Shown here piece by piece: positions 7,458 to 15,521 of a DNA stretch of 64,000 bases. The notes under the pieces were generated by a model. The model saw only the letters and a program-made list of their open reading frames with translations, was not told the DNA's origin and did not search any database. Source of the DNA: Pseudomonas sp. SJZ074 (GTDB taxonomy: Bacteria; Pseudomonadota; Gammaproteobacteria; Pseudomonadales; Pseudomonadaceae); contig NZ_VIUE01000016.1 in the NCBI RefSeq assembly GCF_007828215.1, positions 1 through 64,000 of the forward strand. Direction: 5' to 3'. Numbering within the stretch: position 1 is the first letter of the stretch; the number at the start of each line of letters is the position of its first letter. Made by a program: the position numbers and the translations under genes.

Positions 7458-9830
7458 CTATACGTCCGTGTTGGTACGCACCGTCTGCGCTTGCAGCAAC
7501 AGCTTGAACTGATCGGCAGGTACCGGCTTGTTGAAGTAGAACCCCTGGAATTCGTCGCAGGCATTGTCCCGCAGGAACTCGGCTTGCTCTCTGGTTTCCA
7601 CGCCCTGGGCAACCACGGTCAGGCTGAGGCTCCTGCCCATGGTGATGATGGCTTCGGTCAAGGCTCTGTCTTCTGCCTGGCTGGTGACGTCGCGGATGAA
7701 CGAGCGGTCGATCTTGATCGAATCGAGTGGGAACTGCTTGAGTGCCGAGAGGGAGGAGTAACCAATACCGAAGTCATCGATGGCGATCCGGATATCCAAC
7801 TCCTTGAGACCGGTCAGCACCTGCAGGGTCTTCCTGACGTCCTGCATGAGCAGGCTTTCGGTGATCTCCAGCTCCAACAGGCGGGCGTCCATGCCGGTGT
7901 CTGCCAGTATCGTCGCAAGGTCGCCCAAAAGATGTTCATCGACAAACTGACGGGCTGTCAGGTTCACGGCGATGCACAGGTGTGGCAGGCCCTGTTGTTG
8001 CCAGGCCACGTTTTGCTCGCAGACCGTCCTGAGCACCCACTTGCCAATAGGGACGATCAGGCCGGTTTCTTCGGCCACCGGAATGAACTGCATGGGGGCC
8101 ACCAGCCCCAGGTCAGGATGCTCCCAGCGCAGGAGAGCTTCCATGCCGGTGATCTGGCCGCTGCGAATATCCCGCTTGGCTTGGTAATGCAATCGGAACT
8201 CGTTCCGTTCAAGCGCATGGCGCAGGCCGAGTTCCAGCGTCTGCCGTTCCAATGATTCCGCGTTCAATTTTTCAGAATAGAACTGGAAGGTGTTTTTTCC
8301 CTGTTGCTTGGCCTGGTACATCGCGATATCGGCGTTTTTCTTCAGGGTTTGTTCGTCCTGGCCATCCCGGGCAAAGAGACTGATCCCGATGCTGGCGGTG
8401 ACCCGGAACTCTTTCCCTCGAAGATTGAAGGGCCGGGCAATGGCGGAAAGGATTTTCTGCGCGGTGGCCGCCGCATACTTTTCATCGGACAGTTGCGGCA
8501 GCAACACCACAAACTCGTCGCCGCCCAATCGGGCAACGATATCGCTTTCGCGCAGGCAACCCTTGAGGCGGTTCGCGACTTCTTGCAGCAACTGGTCGCC
8601 GGCATCGTGGCCGAGGGTGTCGTTGATTTGTTTGAAACGGTCCAGGTCGAGGAACAGCACGGCCATTTGTCGCTGATAACGATGGGCTTCGTGGATGTGC
8701 TGAATCAACAGCTTGCTGAACAGGCTACGATTGGGCAACGCCGTGAGGGCGTCGTGATAGGCAAGGTATTCGACGCGCTCGGCATAGGCCACCTTGGCTT
8801 CGGCGGCCTGCAGCCGGCTTTGCGCAAGCTGCCAGCTCATTCGACTCAACAGGCCGGCGAGCAGCACCAGCAACAGGCTGGCACCCGCTGCCCGCCGCAG
8901 ATGGGTCTGGGCTTGTCGGTTCACGGCAACCAGCTGTTCTTCTTCGGATAAGCCGACGATCACCGCCAGGGGCAGGTCATAGAGTTGCCGGGCACTGGTG
9001 TAGCGCCGCACTCCGTCCCAGCTGTTGGTCAGCAACGATGTCTGGATGTCTTCGGTATCCGGCACCAACGCCTCATAATCGACCGTATCGCCGGCCCGGA
9101 TCGATTCTCCGGTGCGCCATACCCGAAAGACGCTGTCGGTCCCCAGCAGCCCGAGCACACCTCGCTCACCGAGTTTCGCCGCGTCGTAACTGCTGGTGAA
9201 ATACGCGGCATCCACGTCGACCCTGACGACACCCGAGAACACGCCATCCGGCGCATTGAGACGACGACTGAAGCGCAAGCGCCATTCCCCGGTCAGGGGA
9301 TCCTTCCAGGGGCGGCTGATCAGCAGCGTATCGTTGTTACGCAATGTCCGCAGCTCATCCGGGTCGCTGGCAGGTCCCGTCTCGTTCGCCCGGGTGCTGG
9401 CGATCGGCTTGGCATCGGCGTTGACCACACTGACATCGAACAACAGGGCTGGCGGCAACAGCGCCCGCTCCTTGAGCCGCGGCAGCGGGTTGCGCTCGCC
9501 CTCGGCCTCGTAGGCGTATTTGACGAGCTTGAGGGTCTGGTCGATTTCACGCACCGCACGCAGTATCTGCGCTTCATACGTGGCGCCGATTTCCTGGCTG
9601 ACCGTTGCTGCGTTGCGCTGGGCACGGGTCTGTTCGACCTTGATGAGGTAGAGGGTGGCGGACCAGAGGGTAAGCAAGAGCAGGGCGGACAGTAGCGGAA
9701 GCAGGATATAGGCTTCCCTGAGGTGGCCGAGCCGATCTCGGAAGACATGGCTCGGTGCCTTGGACGTGGAGTCTTCGGATGCCGTGATACCGGGAGCCAG
9801 TCTCAGTCCACTTGTCCGTTGGATCGACAT
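7458..9830 (-). CDS. Membrane GGDEF-EAL cyclic-di-GMP enzyme, twin sensor to the kinase
   Basis: The 790-residue inner-membrane protein has membrane segments at about 41-63 and 318-336 around a Cache-like periplasmic domain, then GGDEF and EAL domains. The cyclase site is intact (LGGDEFVVLL, about 435-444). An RESD inhibitory site lies five residues before it (RxxD), so product inhibition is likely. The EAL domain also looks competent (MEALLRWEH at about 563; DDFGIGYSSL; KIDRSF). The net activity, synthesis or hydrolysis, cannot be told. The start at 9830 is preceded by AGGGAGCACATC, matching the paralogous kinase; an upstream ATG at 9923 lacks a binding site. Residues 1-350 are nearly colinear with the kinase at 3710-5599, so one signal probably feeds two outputs. 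Confidence 0.92.
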   Translation of the reverse strand: MSIQRTSGLRLAPGITASEDSTSKAPSHVFRDRLGHLREAYILLPLLSALLLLTLWSATLYLIKVEQTRAQRNAATVSQEIGATYEAQILRAVREIDQTLKLVKYAYEAEGERNPLPRLKERALLPPALLFDVSVVNADAKPIASTRANETGPASDPDELRTLRNNDTLLISRPWKDPLTGEWRLRFSRRLNAPDGVFSGVVRVDVDAAYFTSSYDAAKLGERGVLGLLGTDSVFRVWRTGESIRAGDTVDYEALVPDTEDIQTSLLTNSWDGVRRYTSARQLYDLPLAVIVGLSEEEQLVAVNRQAQTHLRRAAGASLLLVLLAGLLSRMSWQLAQSRLQAAEAKVAYAERVEYLAYHDALTALPNRSLFSKLLIQHIHEAHRYQRQMAVLFLDLDRFKQINDTLGHDAGDQLLQEVANRLKGCLRESDIVARLGGDEFVVLLPQLSDEKYAAATAQKILSAIARPFNLRGKEFRVTASIGISLFARDGQDEQTLKKNADIAMYQAKQQGKNTFQFYSEKLNAESLERQTLELGLRHALERNEFRLHYQAKRDIRSGQITGMEALLRWEHPDLGLVAPMQFIPVAEETGLIVPIGKWVLRTVCEQNVAWQQQGLPHLCIAVNLTARQFVDEHLLGDLATILADTGMDARLLELEITESLLMQDVRKTLQVLTGLKELDIRIAIDDFGIGYSSLSALKQFPLDSIKIDRSFIRDVTSQAEDRALTEAIITMGRSLSLTVVAQGVETREQAEFLRDNACDEFQGFYFNKPVPADQFKLLLQAQTVRTNTDV

Positions 9831-9887
9831 GATGTGCTCCCTGAATGACACCTGCGCGTCCCTGCGAAAAATATCAGTTGCCTGAAG

Positions 9888-9900
9888 GGAAACTATAGAC
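9888..9900 (-). promoter_or_regulatory. Putative promoter element of the GGDEF-EAL gene
   Basis: On the minus strand the sequence reads GTCTATAGTTTCC, about 60 nt before the start codon. The core TCTATAGTTTCC is identical to the element before the paralogous kinase. TATAGT is a plausible -10; no clear -35 is seen. Confidence 0.35.
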
Positions 9901-10042
9901 CAGATATTCTCCTTGCCCCGCACGAAACAGCGGGGCGGTGCGACGTTTCGCTAAATCCCCTCGCCACAATGAATCAAGCAAGCCTTAAGTGACAGCATTG
10001 CTCGCCAGGGGACTCAAGAGTTATCAATGCCGCCATGCCCCA

Positions 10043-11179
10043 TCAACGCCGCCCAACCCGCGTACTCACATCCACCCACACCGCCAGCACCAGGATGCTG
10101 CCCTTGACGATCATCTGCCAGTAGCTGTCGACGTCGAGCATCGACATGCCGTTGTCCAGGCTGGTGATGACCAGCGCGCCGAGGAGGGCGCCGTAGACGG
10201 TGCCGGAGCCGCCGCGCATGGAGGTGCCACCGATGAAGCAGGCGGCGATGGCGTCGAGTTCGCCCATGTTGCCGGCCGAGGGTGAGCCGGCTGCCAGGCG
10301 TGCGGTGTTGACCAGGCCGGCGAGGGCGCACATCACGCCCATGATGCCGAAGATCCACAGTTTCACGGCCTGCACGTTGATGCCGGACAGCCGCGTGGCC
10401 TCCATGTTGCTGCCCACTGAATAGACACGGCGTCCGAACACGGTCTGACTGGTGACGTAGCTGAATACCCCCAACAGAATCAGCAGGAGCAGTACTGGAA
10501 CCGGAATGCCGTCGTAGCTGTTGAGCGTATGGACGAACCCCGCCAGCACCGCGCCAATCGCCACCACGCGCAACACGTCACGCACCAGGGAATGTGCCGC
10601 CAGGCCATGGAGGGCGCGGTTGCGACGCTGTTTCCAGGTCAGGAAAACAGTAAGGGCGAACAGCAGTACGCCCAGCGCCACACCCACGGTTTGCGGCAAG
10701 TAACCCTGGCCAACGTAGACCAGCTCCGGTGAGACCGGGGCAATGGTGGTGCCGCCGGTAATGCCCAGCAGGATCCCGCGAAACGCCAGCATGCCGCCCA
10801 GCCCCACGATGAACGAAGGGATGCGCAGGTAGGCGGTCATGAAGCCATTGGCCAGGCCGATGACCAAGCCGCACAGGGCCACCAGGCTGAGGTTGGCCAG
10901 CAATGGTATGTGATAGACCACGTCGAGGATCGCCGCCAGACCGCCCAGCAATCCGAGCAATGAGCCCACCGACAGATCGATTTCCCCGCTGATGATCACC
11001 AGCACCATGCCGCAGGCGAGGATGCCGGTGATGGACATCTGCCGCAGCAGGTTGGACAGGTTGCGCGGGGTCAGGAAACCGCCGTCGGTCTGCCAGCTGA
11101 AGAACAGCCAGATGATCGCTACGGCGATCACCAGCGCGAGCATTTTGTAGCGGGTGAAGAGTTGTTTGACCTGATTCAT
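10043..11179 (-). CDS. xylH: D-xylose ABC transporter permease XylH
   Basis: The 378-residue inner-membrane permease of the xylose importer has about ten hydrophobic segments. It carries the sugar-permease (BPD_transp_2) hallmarks GEIDLSVGSLLGLLGGLAAI, LGGMLAFRGILLGITGG, and GGTSMRGGSGTVYGALLGAL near the end. Length is typical of XylH (about 380-390). The start at 11179 abuts the xylG stop at 11180, so the two are translationally coupled. It is the last gene of the xylA-xylF-xylG-xylH operon. It works with XylF, which delivers the sugar, and XylG, which powers transport. Confidence 0.92.
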   Translation of the reverse strand: MNQVKQLFTRYKMLALVIAVAIIWLFFSWQTDGGFLTPRNLSNLLRQMSITGILACGMVLVIISGEIDLSVGSLLGLLGGLAAILDVVYHIPLLANLSLVALCGLVIGLANGFMTAYLRIPSFIVGLGGMLAFRGILLGITGGTTIAPVSPELVYVGQGYLPQTVGVALGVLLFALTVFLTWKQRRNRALHGLAAHSLVRDVLRVVAIGAVLAGFVHTLNSYDGIPVPVLLLLILLGVFSYVTSQTVFGRRVYSVGSNMEATRLSGINVQAVKLWIFGIMGVMCALAGLVNTARLAAGSPSAGNMGELDAIAACFIGGTSMRGGSGTVYGALLGALVITSLDNGMSMLDVDSYWQMIVKGSILVLAVWVDVSTRVGRR

Positions 11180-12736
11180 CTACGCGGACTTCCGATCATT
11201 ATTGTTATGGCCATCGGGGTGGCTGAGCGCGGCAGCGAGCACTTGTTCCTGGGTGAGTTCGTGGTTGATGAAGTTCCCGCGCAACTGACCTTCGCCGATC
11301 ACCAGCACGCGGTCGGAAACCCCCAGCACTTCGGCGAGTTCCGAGGAAACCATGATGATCGACACGCCCTGGGCCGCCAGCGCGCCCATCAACTTGTAGA
11401 TCTCGTACTTGGCGCCGACGTCCACGCCGCGGGTCGGTTCATCGAGAATCAGCACACGGGGCTGGGTCAGGAGCATCTTCGCCAGCACGGCTTTTTGCTG
11501 GTTGCCGCCGGAGAGGCTGGTGATCGGCAGGAATGGACTCGCCGTCTTGAGGTGCATGCGCGAGATTTCCCGGTCGATGCTGCCCAGTTCGGCTTCGGCG
11601 TCGATGCGGGTCAGCTTCGAGAAGTTCTCCAGCACCGCGAGGGTAATGTTCTGGCCCACCCCCAGGTCCGGAATGATCCCTTGGCGCTTGCGGTCCTCGG
11701 GGACCATGCACAGGCCGGCGCGGATCGATTTGAGGGGGGTACGGGTGTCGATCGCCTGGCCATCCAGCCACACCTCGCCTTCATGGCGTCCAGGGTAGGC
11801 ACCGAACAGCGCCGACACCAGTTCCGTGCGACCGGCACCGACCAGCCCGGCGATGCCGAGGATTTCCCCGCGCTTGAGGCTGAACGAAATATCGTCGACC
11901 CGTTTGCGCCGGGGATTATCGACGTCGTAGCACGTGATGTGGCGCGCCTCGAAAATCACCTCACCGATGTCATGGGGTTCGGTGGGGTAAAGGTTGCTCA
12001 TTTCCCGTCCGACCATCTGGGTGATGATCTGTGGGATGTCCATGTCGGCCATGGCGGTGGTCGCAATGTGTTTGCCGTCGCGGATCACCGAAATGGTGTC
12101 GCACACCGCCGCCACTTCATCGAGCTTGTGAGAGATGTAGACGCAGGCAACCCCCTTGGCCTTGAGGTCACGGATGATATCCAGCAGCACCTCGATTTCC
12201 GAGCGGGTCAGGGCCGATGAAGGTTCGTCGAGGATCAGCAGGCGCGCCTGTTTGTTCAGCGCCTTGGCGATCTCCACCAGTTGCTGGTAGCCACCGCCAT
12301 ACTGCGACACCGGGAGCGAGACGTTCATGTCCGGTACCTTGAGCTCACGCATCAGGGCTTCGGCGCGGTGGATCATCGCCGGGTAGTTCATGCGCCCGCC
12401 GGGCAGGGTCAGCTCATGACCCATGAAGATGTTCTCGGCCACCGAAAGATCGGGGACGAGGGTCAGCTCCTGGTGAATGATGACGATTCCGGCGGCTTCG
12501 GTTTCGCTGATGGACTGCGCCCTGAGCGGCTGGCCGTCCCAGAGGATTTCACCGTCCCAGGTACCATAGGGGTAGACCGCCGAAAGGACTTTCATCAAGG
12601 TGGATTTGCCGGCGCCGTTCTCGCCGCACAGGCCAACGCATTCCCCTGGCCGGACCTTGATGTCGATGCCATTCAGGGCTTTGACACCGTCGAAGGTTTT
12701 GACGATGCCGTTCATTTGCAGCAGGTAGTCGGACAT
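11180..12736 (-). CDS. xylG: D-xylose ABC transporter ATP-binding protein XylG
   Basis: The 518-residue protein contains two fused ABC domains, as usual for sugar importers of the XylG/RbsA/MglA group. The first half has Walker A GENGAGKSTL, a signature-like YGGGYQQLVEIAKAL and Walker B LLILDEPSSAL. The second half has the degenerate GLVGAGRTELVSALFG in place of Walker A, signature SLSGGNQQKAVLAKML and Walker B VLILDEPTRGVD. It is a cytoplasmic subunit energising XylH. A REPIN pair separates it from xylF upstream, which may lower expression relative to the binding protein. Confidence 0.93.
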   Translation of the reverse strand: MSDYLLQMNGIVKTFDGVKALNGIDIKVRPGECVGLCGENGAGKSTLMKVLSAVYPYGTWDGEILWDGQPLRAQSISETEAAGIVIIHQELTLVPDLSVAENIFMGHELTLPGGRMNYPAMIHRAEALMRELKVPDMNVSLPVSQYGGGYQQLVEIAKALNKQARLLILDEPSSALTRSEIEVLLDIIRDLKAKGVACVYISHKLDEVAAVCDTISVIRDGKHIATTAMADMDIPQIITQMVGREMSNLYPTEPHDIGEVIFEARHITCYDVDNPRRKRVDDISFSLKRGEILGIAGLVGAGRTELVSALFGAYPGRHEGEVWLDGQAIDTRTPLKSIRAGLCMVPEDRKRQGIIPDLGVGQNITLAVLENFSKLTRIDAEAELGSIDREISRMHLKTASPFLPITSLSGGNQQKAVLAKMLLTQPRVLILDEPTRGVDVGAKYEIYKLMGALAAQGVSIIMVSSELAEVLGVSDRVLVIGEGQLRGNFINHELTQEQVLAAALSHPDGHNNNDRKSA

Positions 12737-12790
12737 GGCGAAGGCTCGAAGGAAAGGGCTTATAGCCGCAGAGTCAGTCTGGCGCAGTCC

Positions 12791-12881
12791 TGTGGGAGCG
12801 GGCTTGCTCGCGAAAGCGGTGTGTCTGCACCATCAATGCTGACTGTTTCACCGCCTTCGCGAGCAAGCCCGCTCCCACAGG
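12791..12881. repeat. REPIN (inverted REP pair) between xylF and xylG
   Basis: TGTGGGAGCGGGCTTGCTCG at the left is repeated in inverse orientation at the right (CGAGCAAGCCCGCTCCCACA), with about 30 nt between the 30-bp arms. In the xyl transcript it would fold into a long hairpin just downstream of xylF. Such elements are known to protect upstream mRNA ends and favour expression of the binding protein. Confidence 0.9.
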
Positions 12882-12901
12882 TTAAATATCACTGCGTCCT
12901 G

Positions 12902-13903
12902 TCACTGCCCGGCGATCTGCGCCTTGGTGTAGAACCCATCCTTTTCCAGCAGGTCGATGTTGTCCTTGGTCAACGGGGTCGGGGTGAGCAGGATGGTGTC
13001 GACTTTCTTGCTGCCGTTGTCGTACTGCGAACTGAAGGACGGCTTCTCATTGCGCGCCAGTTGCACCGAGAGTTTGGCAGCTTCGGAGGCGATCAGCTTC
13101 AGAGGCTTGTAGACGGTCATGGTCTGGGTGCCGTCGATCACCCGCTTGACCGCTGCCAGGTCGGCGTCCTGGCCCGAGATCGGCACCTTGCCGGCCATTT
13201 TCTGCGCGGCCAGGGCCTGGATGGCGCCGCCTGCGGTAGCGTCGTTGGAGGCGACGATGCCGTCGATCTTGTTGTTGTTCCGCGTCAGGGCGTTTTCAAC
13301 AATGCTCAAGGCTTCGGTGGGGTTCCATTCCTTCACCCACTGTTGGCCGACGATCTTGATATCGCCTTTGTCGATGGCCGGTTGCAGCACCTTCATCTGG
13401 CCTTCGCGCAGGACCTTGGCGTTGTTGTCGGTGGGAGCACCGCCGAGCAGGAAATAGTTGCCCTTGGGCGCGGCTTTCAGCACGCCGCTGGCCTGCATTT
13501 CGCCGACCTTTTCGTTATCGAAGGAAATGTAGGCGTCGATATCGGCGTTCAGAATCAGCCGGTCGTAGGACACCACCTTGATCCCGGCCTTCTTGGCTTC
13601 GGCGACGGCGTTGGTCAGCACGGTGGCGTTGAATGGAACGATGACGATCACATCGACGCCGCGGGAGATAAGGTTCTCGATCTGCGAAATCTGCTTCTGC
13701 TCGTTGGCATCGGCTGATTGCACGAAGACCTTGGCGTCCATTTTTTCCGCCGCCGCAACGAAGTAGTCGCGGTCCCGGGACCAGCGTTCCAGGCGCAGGT
13801 CGTCGATGGAGAAACCGATCTTCGGGTGCGCCGCATCGGCCATGACCGGAAGCGACAGCAGGGCCAGGGCGCTGGCGAGTAACGTGCGTTTTAGGTTTTT
13901 CAT
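12902..13903 (-). CDS. xylF: D-xylose-binding periplasmic protein XylF
   Basis: The 333-residue protein is the high-affinity periplasmic receptor of the xylose importer. A signal peptide (MKNLKRTLLASALALLSLPV, cleavage near ADA) is followed by the two-lobed type I binding fold: KIGFSIDDLRLERWSRDRDY, ISRGVDVIVIVPFNATVL, KVVSYDRLILNADIDAYISF and GIVASNDATAGGAIQAL. These segments contain the residues that contact the pyranose in characterised XylF proteins. It is second in the operon, 147 nt after xylA and before the REPIN. Confidence 0.94.
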   Translation of the reverse strand: MKNLKRTLLASALALLSLPVMADAAHPKIGFSIDDLRLERWSRDRDYFVAAAEKMDAKVFVQSADANEQKQISQIENLISRGVDVIVIVPFNATVLTNAVAEAKKAGIKVVSYDRLILNADIDAYISFDNEKVGEMQASGVLKAAPKGNYFLLGGAPTDNNAKVLREGQMKVLQPAIDKGDIKIVGQQWVKEWNPTEALSIVENALTRNNNKIDGIVASNDATAGGAIQALAAQKMAGKVPISGQDADLAAVKRVIDGTQTMTVYKPLKLIASEAAKLSVQLARNEKPSFSSQYDNGSKKVDTILLTPTPLTKDNIDLLEKDGFYTKAQIAGQ

Positions 13904-14050
13904 TGTGGTGCGTCCTTTTATTTTTGTTTGAAAGACACTGCCTGACGATGAGCGTGATGCCGGTAGAACTGTAGAGAGTCGCGTGGCGCTGCGGGCAGAG
14001 ATTTGTCGTGAGAATGTAACAGCCTCGCTGCGCCAGCGATTTCTACGGGG

Positions 14051-15367
14051 TCAGGGATAGATGAACCGGTTGACGACGCTTTCGAGCATCTCCTGCCGGC
14101 CGCTGACTGCCTGAGGATTGAGCTCGTTGACGAAGGCATGCTCGGCCAGCGAGGCGAGGCTGAACTTGCCCGCCAGCACCGCCTGGCCGAACGGTTGTTG
14201 CCAGCCGGCGTAGCGTTGATCCTTGAAGTGCTGGAGCCGGTCGTTCTGCACCATGGCGGCTGCGCGCTCCAGGGCCAGTGCCAGGACGTCCATCGCCGCG
14301 ACATGGCCGTGAAACAGGTCGAGCTCGTCCACGCTCTGGCGACGGACCTTGGCGTCGAAGTTGAACCCGCCATTCTTGAACCCGCCGGCCTTGAGGATCT
14401 CGTAGGTGGCGAGGGTCATCTCTTCGACGCTGTTGGGGAACTGGTCGGTATCCCAACCGTTCTGCGGATCGCCACGGTTGGCGTCGATGCTGCCGAAGAT
14501 TCCCAGCGAGGTGGCGGTGGCGATTTCGTGATGGAAACTGTGCCCGGCCAGGGTCGCGTGGTTGGCCTCGATGTTGACCTTGATCTCGTTCTCCAGGCCG
14601 AATTGCTGCAGGAAGCCGAAGACCGTGGCACTGTCGTAATCGTATTGGTGTTTGGTTGGCTCCTGGGGCTTGGGCTCGATCAGCAGGTCGCCCTTGAAAC
14701 CGATCTTGTGCTTGTGCTCGACCACCATGCCCATGAAGCGGCCCAGTTGCTCGCGCTCGCGTTTCAGGTCGGTATTGAGCAGGGTTTCGTAACCTTCACG
14801 ACCACCCCACAAGACGTAGTTGGCGCCCTTGAGGCGCAGGGTGGCATTCATCGCGCTGAACACCTGGGCGGCGGCGCAAGCGAAGACTTCCGGGTCCGGG
14901 TTGGTGGCGGCGCCGGCGGCAAAGCGCGGGTTGCTGAAGCAGTTGGCGGTGCCCCACAGCAGCTTGATCCCGGTCCGTTCCTGGTGGCGCTCCAGGTGGT
15001 CGACCATCAGCGCGAAGTGGTTACGGTATTCCTTCAGCGAGCTGCCTTCCGGGGCGACATCGGTGTCGTGGAAGCAGTAGTAGTCGACGCCCAGTTTGGA
15101 GAAGAACTCGAAGGCGGCTTCGGCCTTGCCGATGGCCAGTTCCATCGGGTCCCCGGCGTGTTGCCACGGGCGCTGGAAGGTGCCGGCGCCGAACACGTCG
15201 GACCCCGGCCAGACGAACGTGTGCCAGTAGCACACCGCCATCCGCAGGTGCTCGCGCATGGGTTTGCCGAGGACGAGCTTGTCGGCGTCATAGTGACGGA
15301 AGGCGAGGGGCGAATCGCTGGTGGGGCCTTCGTAGCGAATCTTGTCGACACCGGGGAAGTACGGCAT
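14051..15367 (-). CDS. xylA: Xylose isomerase
   Basis: The 438-residue enzyme converts D-xylose to D-xylulose (EC 5.3.1.5) using two divalent metal ions in a TIM barrel. The catalytic histidine motif CFHDTD (about residue 100), WGGREGYE, the metal signature LLIEPKPQEPTKHQYDYD and GSIDANRGDPQNGWDTDQF are all present. It is the first gene of the operon and is divergent from xylR, with a 154-nt control region between them. No xylulokinase gene is in the window. In P. fluorescens SBW25 the equivalent xut locus also lacks one, and the kinase is supplied from elsewhere. The locus is called xut in that strain. Confidence 0.96.
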   Translation of the reverse strand: MPYFPGVDKIRYEGPTSDSPLAFRHYDADKLVLGKPMREHLRMAVCYWHTFVWPGSDVFGAGTFQRPWQHAGDPMELAIGKAEAAFEFFSKLGVDYYCFHDTDVAPEGSSLKEYRNHFALMVDHLERHQERTGIKLLWGTANCFSNPRFAAGAATNPDPEVFACAAAQVFSAMNATLRLKGANYVLWGGREGYETLLNTDLKREREQLGRFMGMVVEHKHKIGFKGDLLIEPKPQEPTKHQYDYDSATVFGFLQQFGLENEIKVNIEANHATLAGHSFHHEIATATSLGIFGSIDANRGDPQNGWDTDQFPNSVEEMTLATYEILKAGGFKNGGFNFDAKVRRQSVDELDLFHGHVAAMDVLALALERAAAMVQNDRLQHFKDQRYAGWQQPFGQAVLAGKFSLASLAEHAFVNELNPQAVSGRQEMLESVVNRFIYP

Positions 15368-15434
15368 GGGCGATATCCTTTTTTATTCTTGGCGGTGTCT
15401 CGATACTAACGCTGGCCCTGGGGGTGATGATTAT

Positions 15435-15463
15435 GAAAATCACCAAGGAGTCGTTCGATTTTG
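15435..15463. promoter_or_regulatory. Candidate XylR/XutR operator between xylA and xylR
   Basis: AAAATC (15436-15441) and GATTTT (15457-15462) form an inverted repeat centred in the xylA-xylR intergenic region, about 80 nt before xylA and 60 nt before xylR. The AraC-type XutR of P. fluorescens SBW25 is reported to bind inverted repeats in the equivalent region. The assignment of these particular bases is inference. Confidence 0.4.
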
Positions 15464-15521
15464 TATTGAGCTTGGAGCTTCGCACGCCTAGTCTGTGTTC
15501 ACCGGCCCAGGGTGAAAAACC

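Noticed and set aside
9915..9936. GCCCCGC/GCGGGGC hairpin between xylH and the GGDEF-EAL gene as a terminator of the xyl operon.
   Set aside because: Reading leftward it is followed by AAGGAGAATATC, without a T-run, so an intrinsic terminator is not supported.
12281..15409. Plus-strand open frames (12281-13717 and 14138-15409) across the xyl genes.
   Set aside because: They are antisense to xylG, xylF and xylA and read as Gly/Val/His/Asp-rich non-protein sequence.
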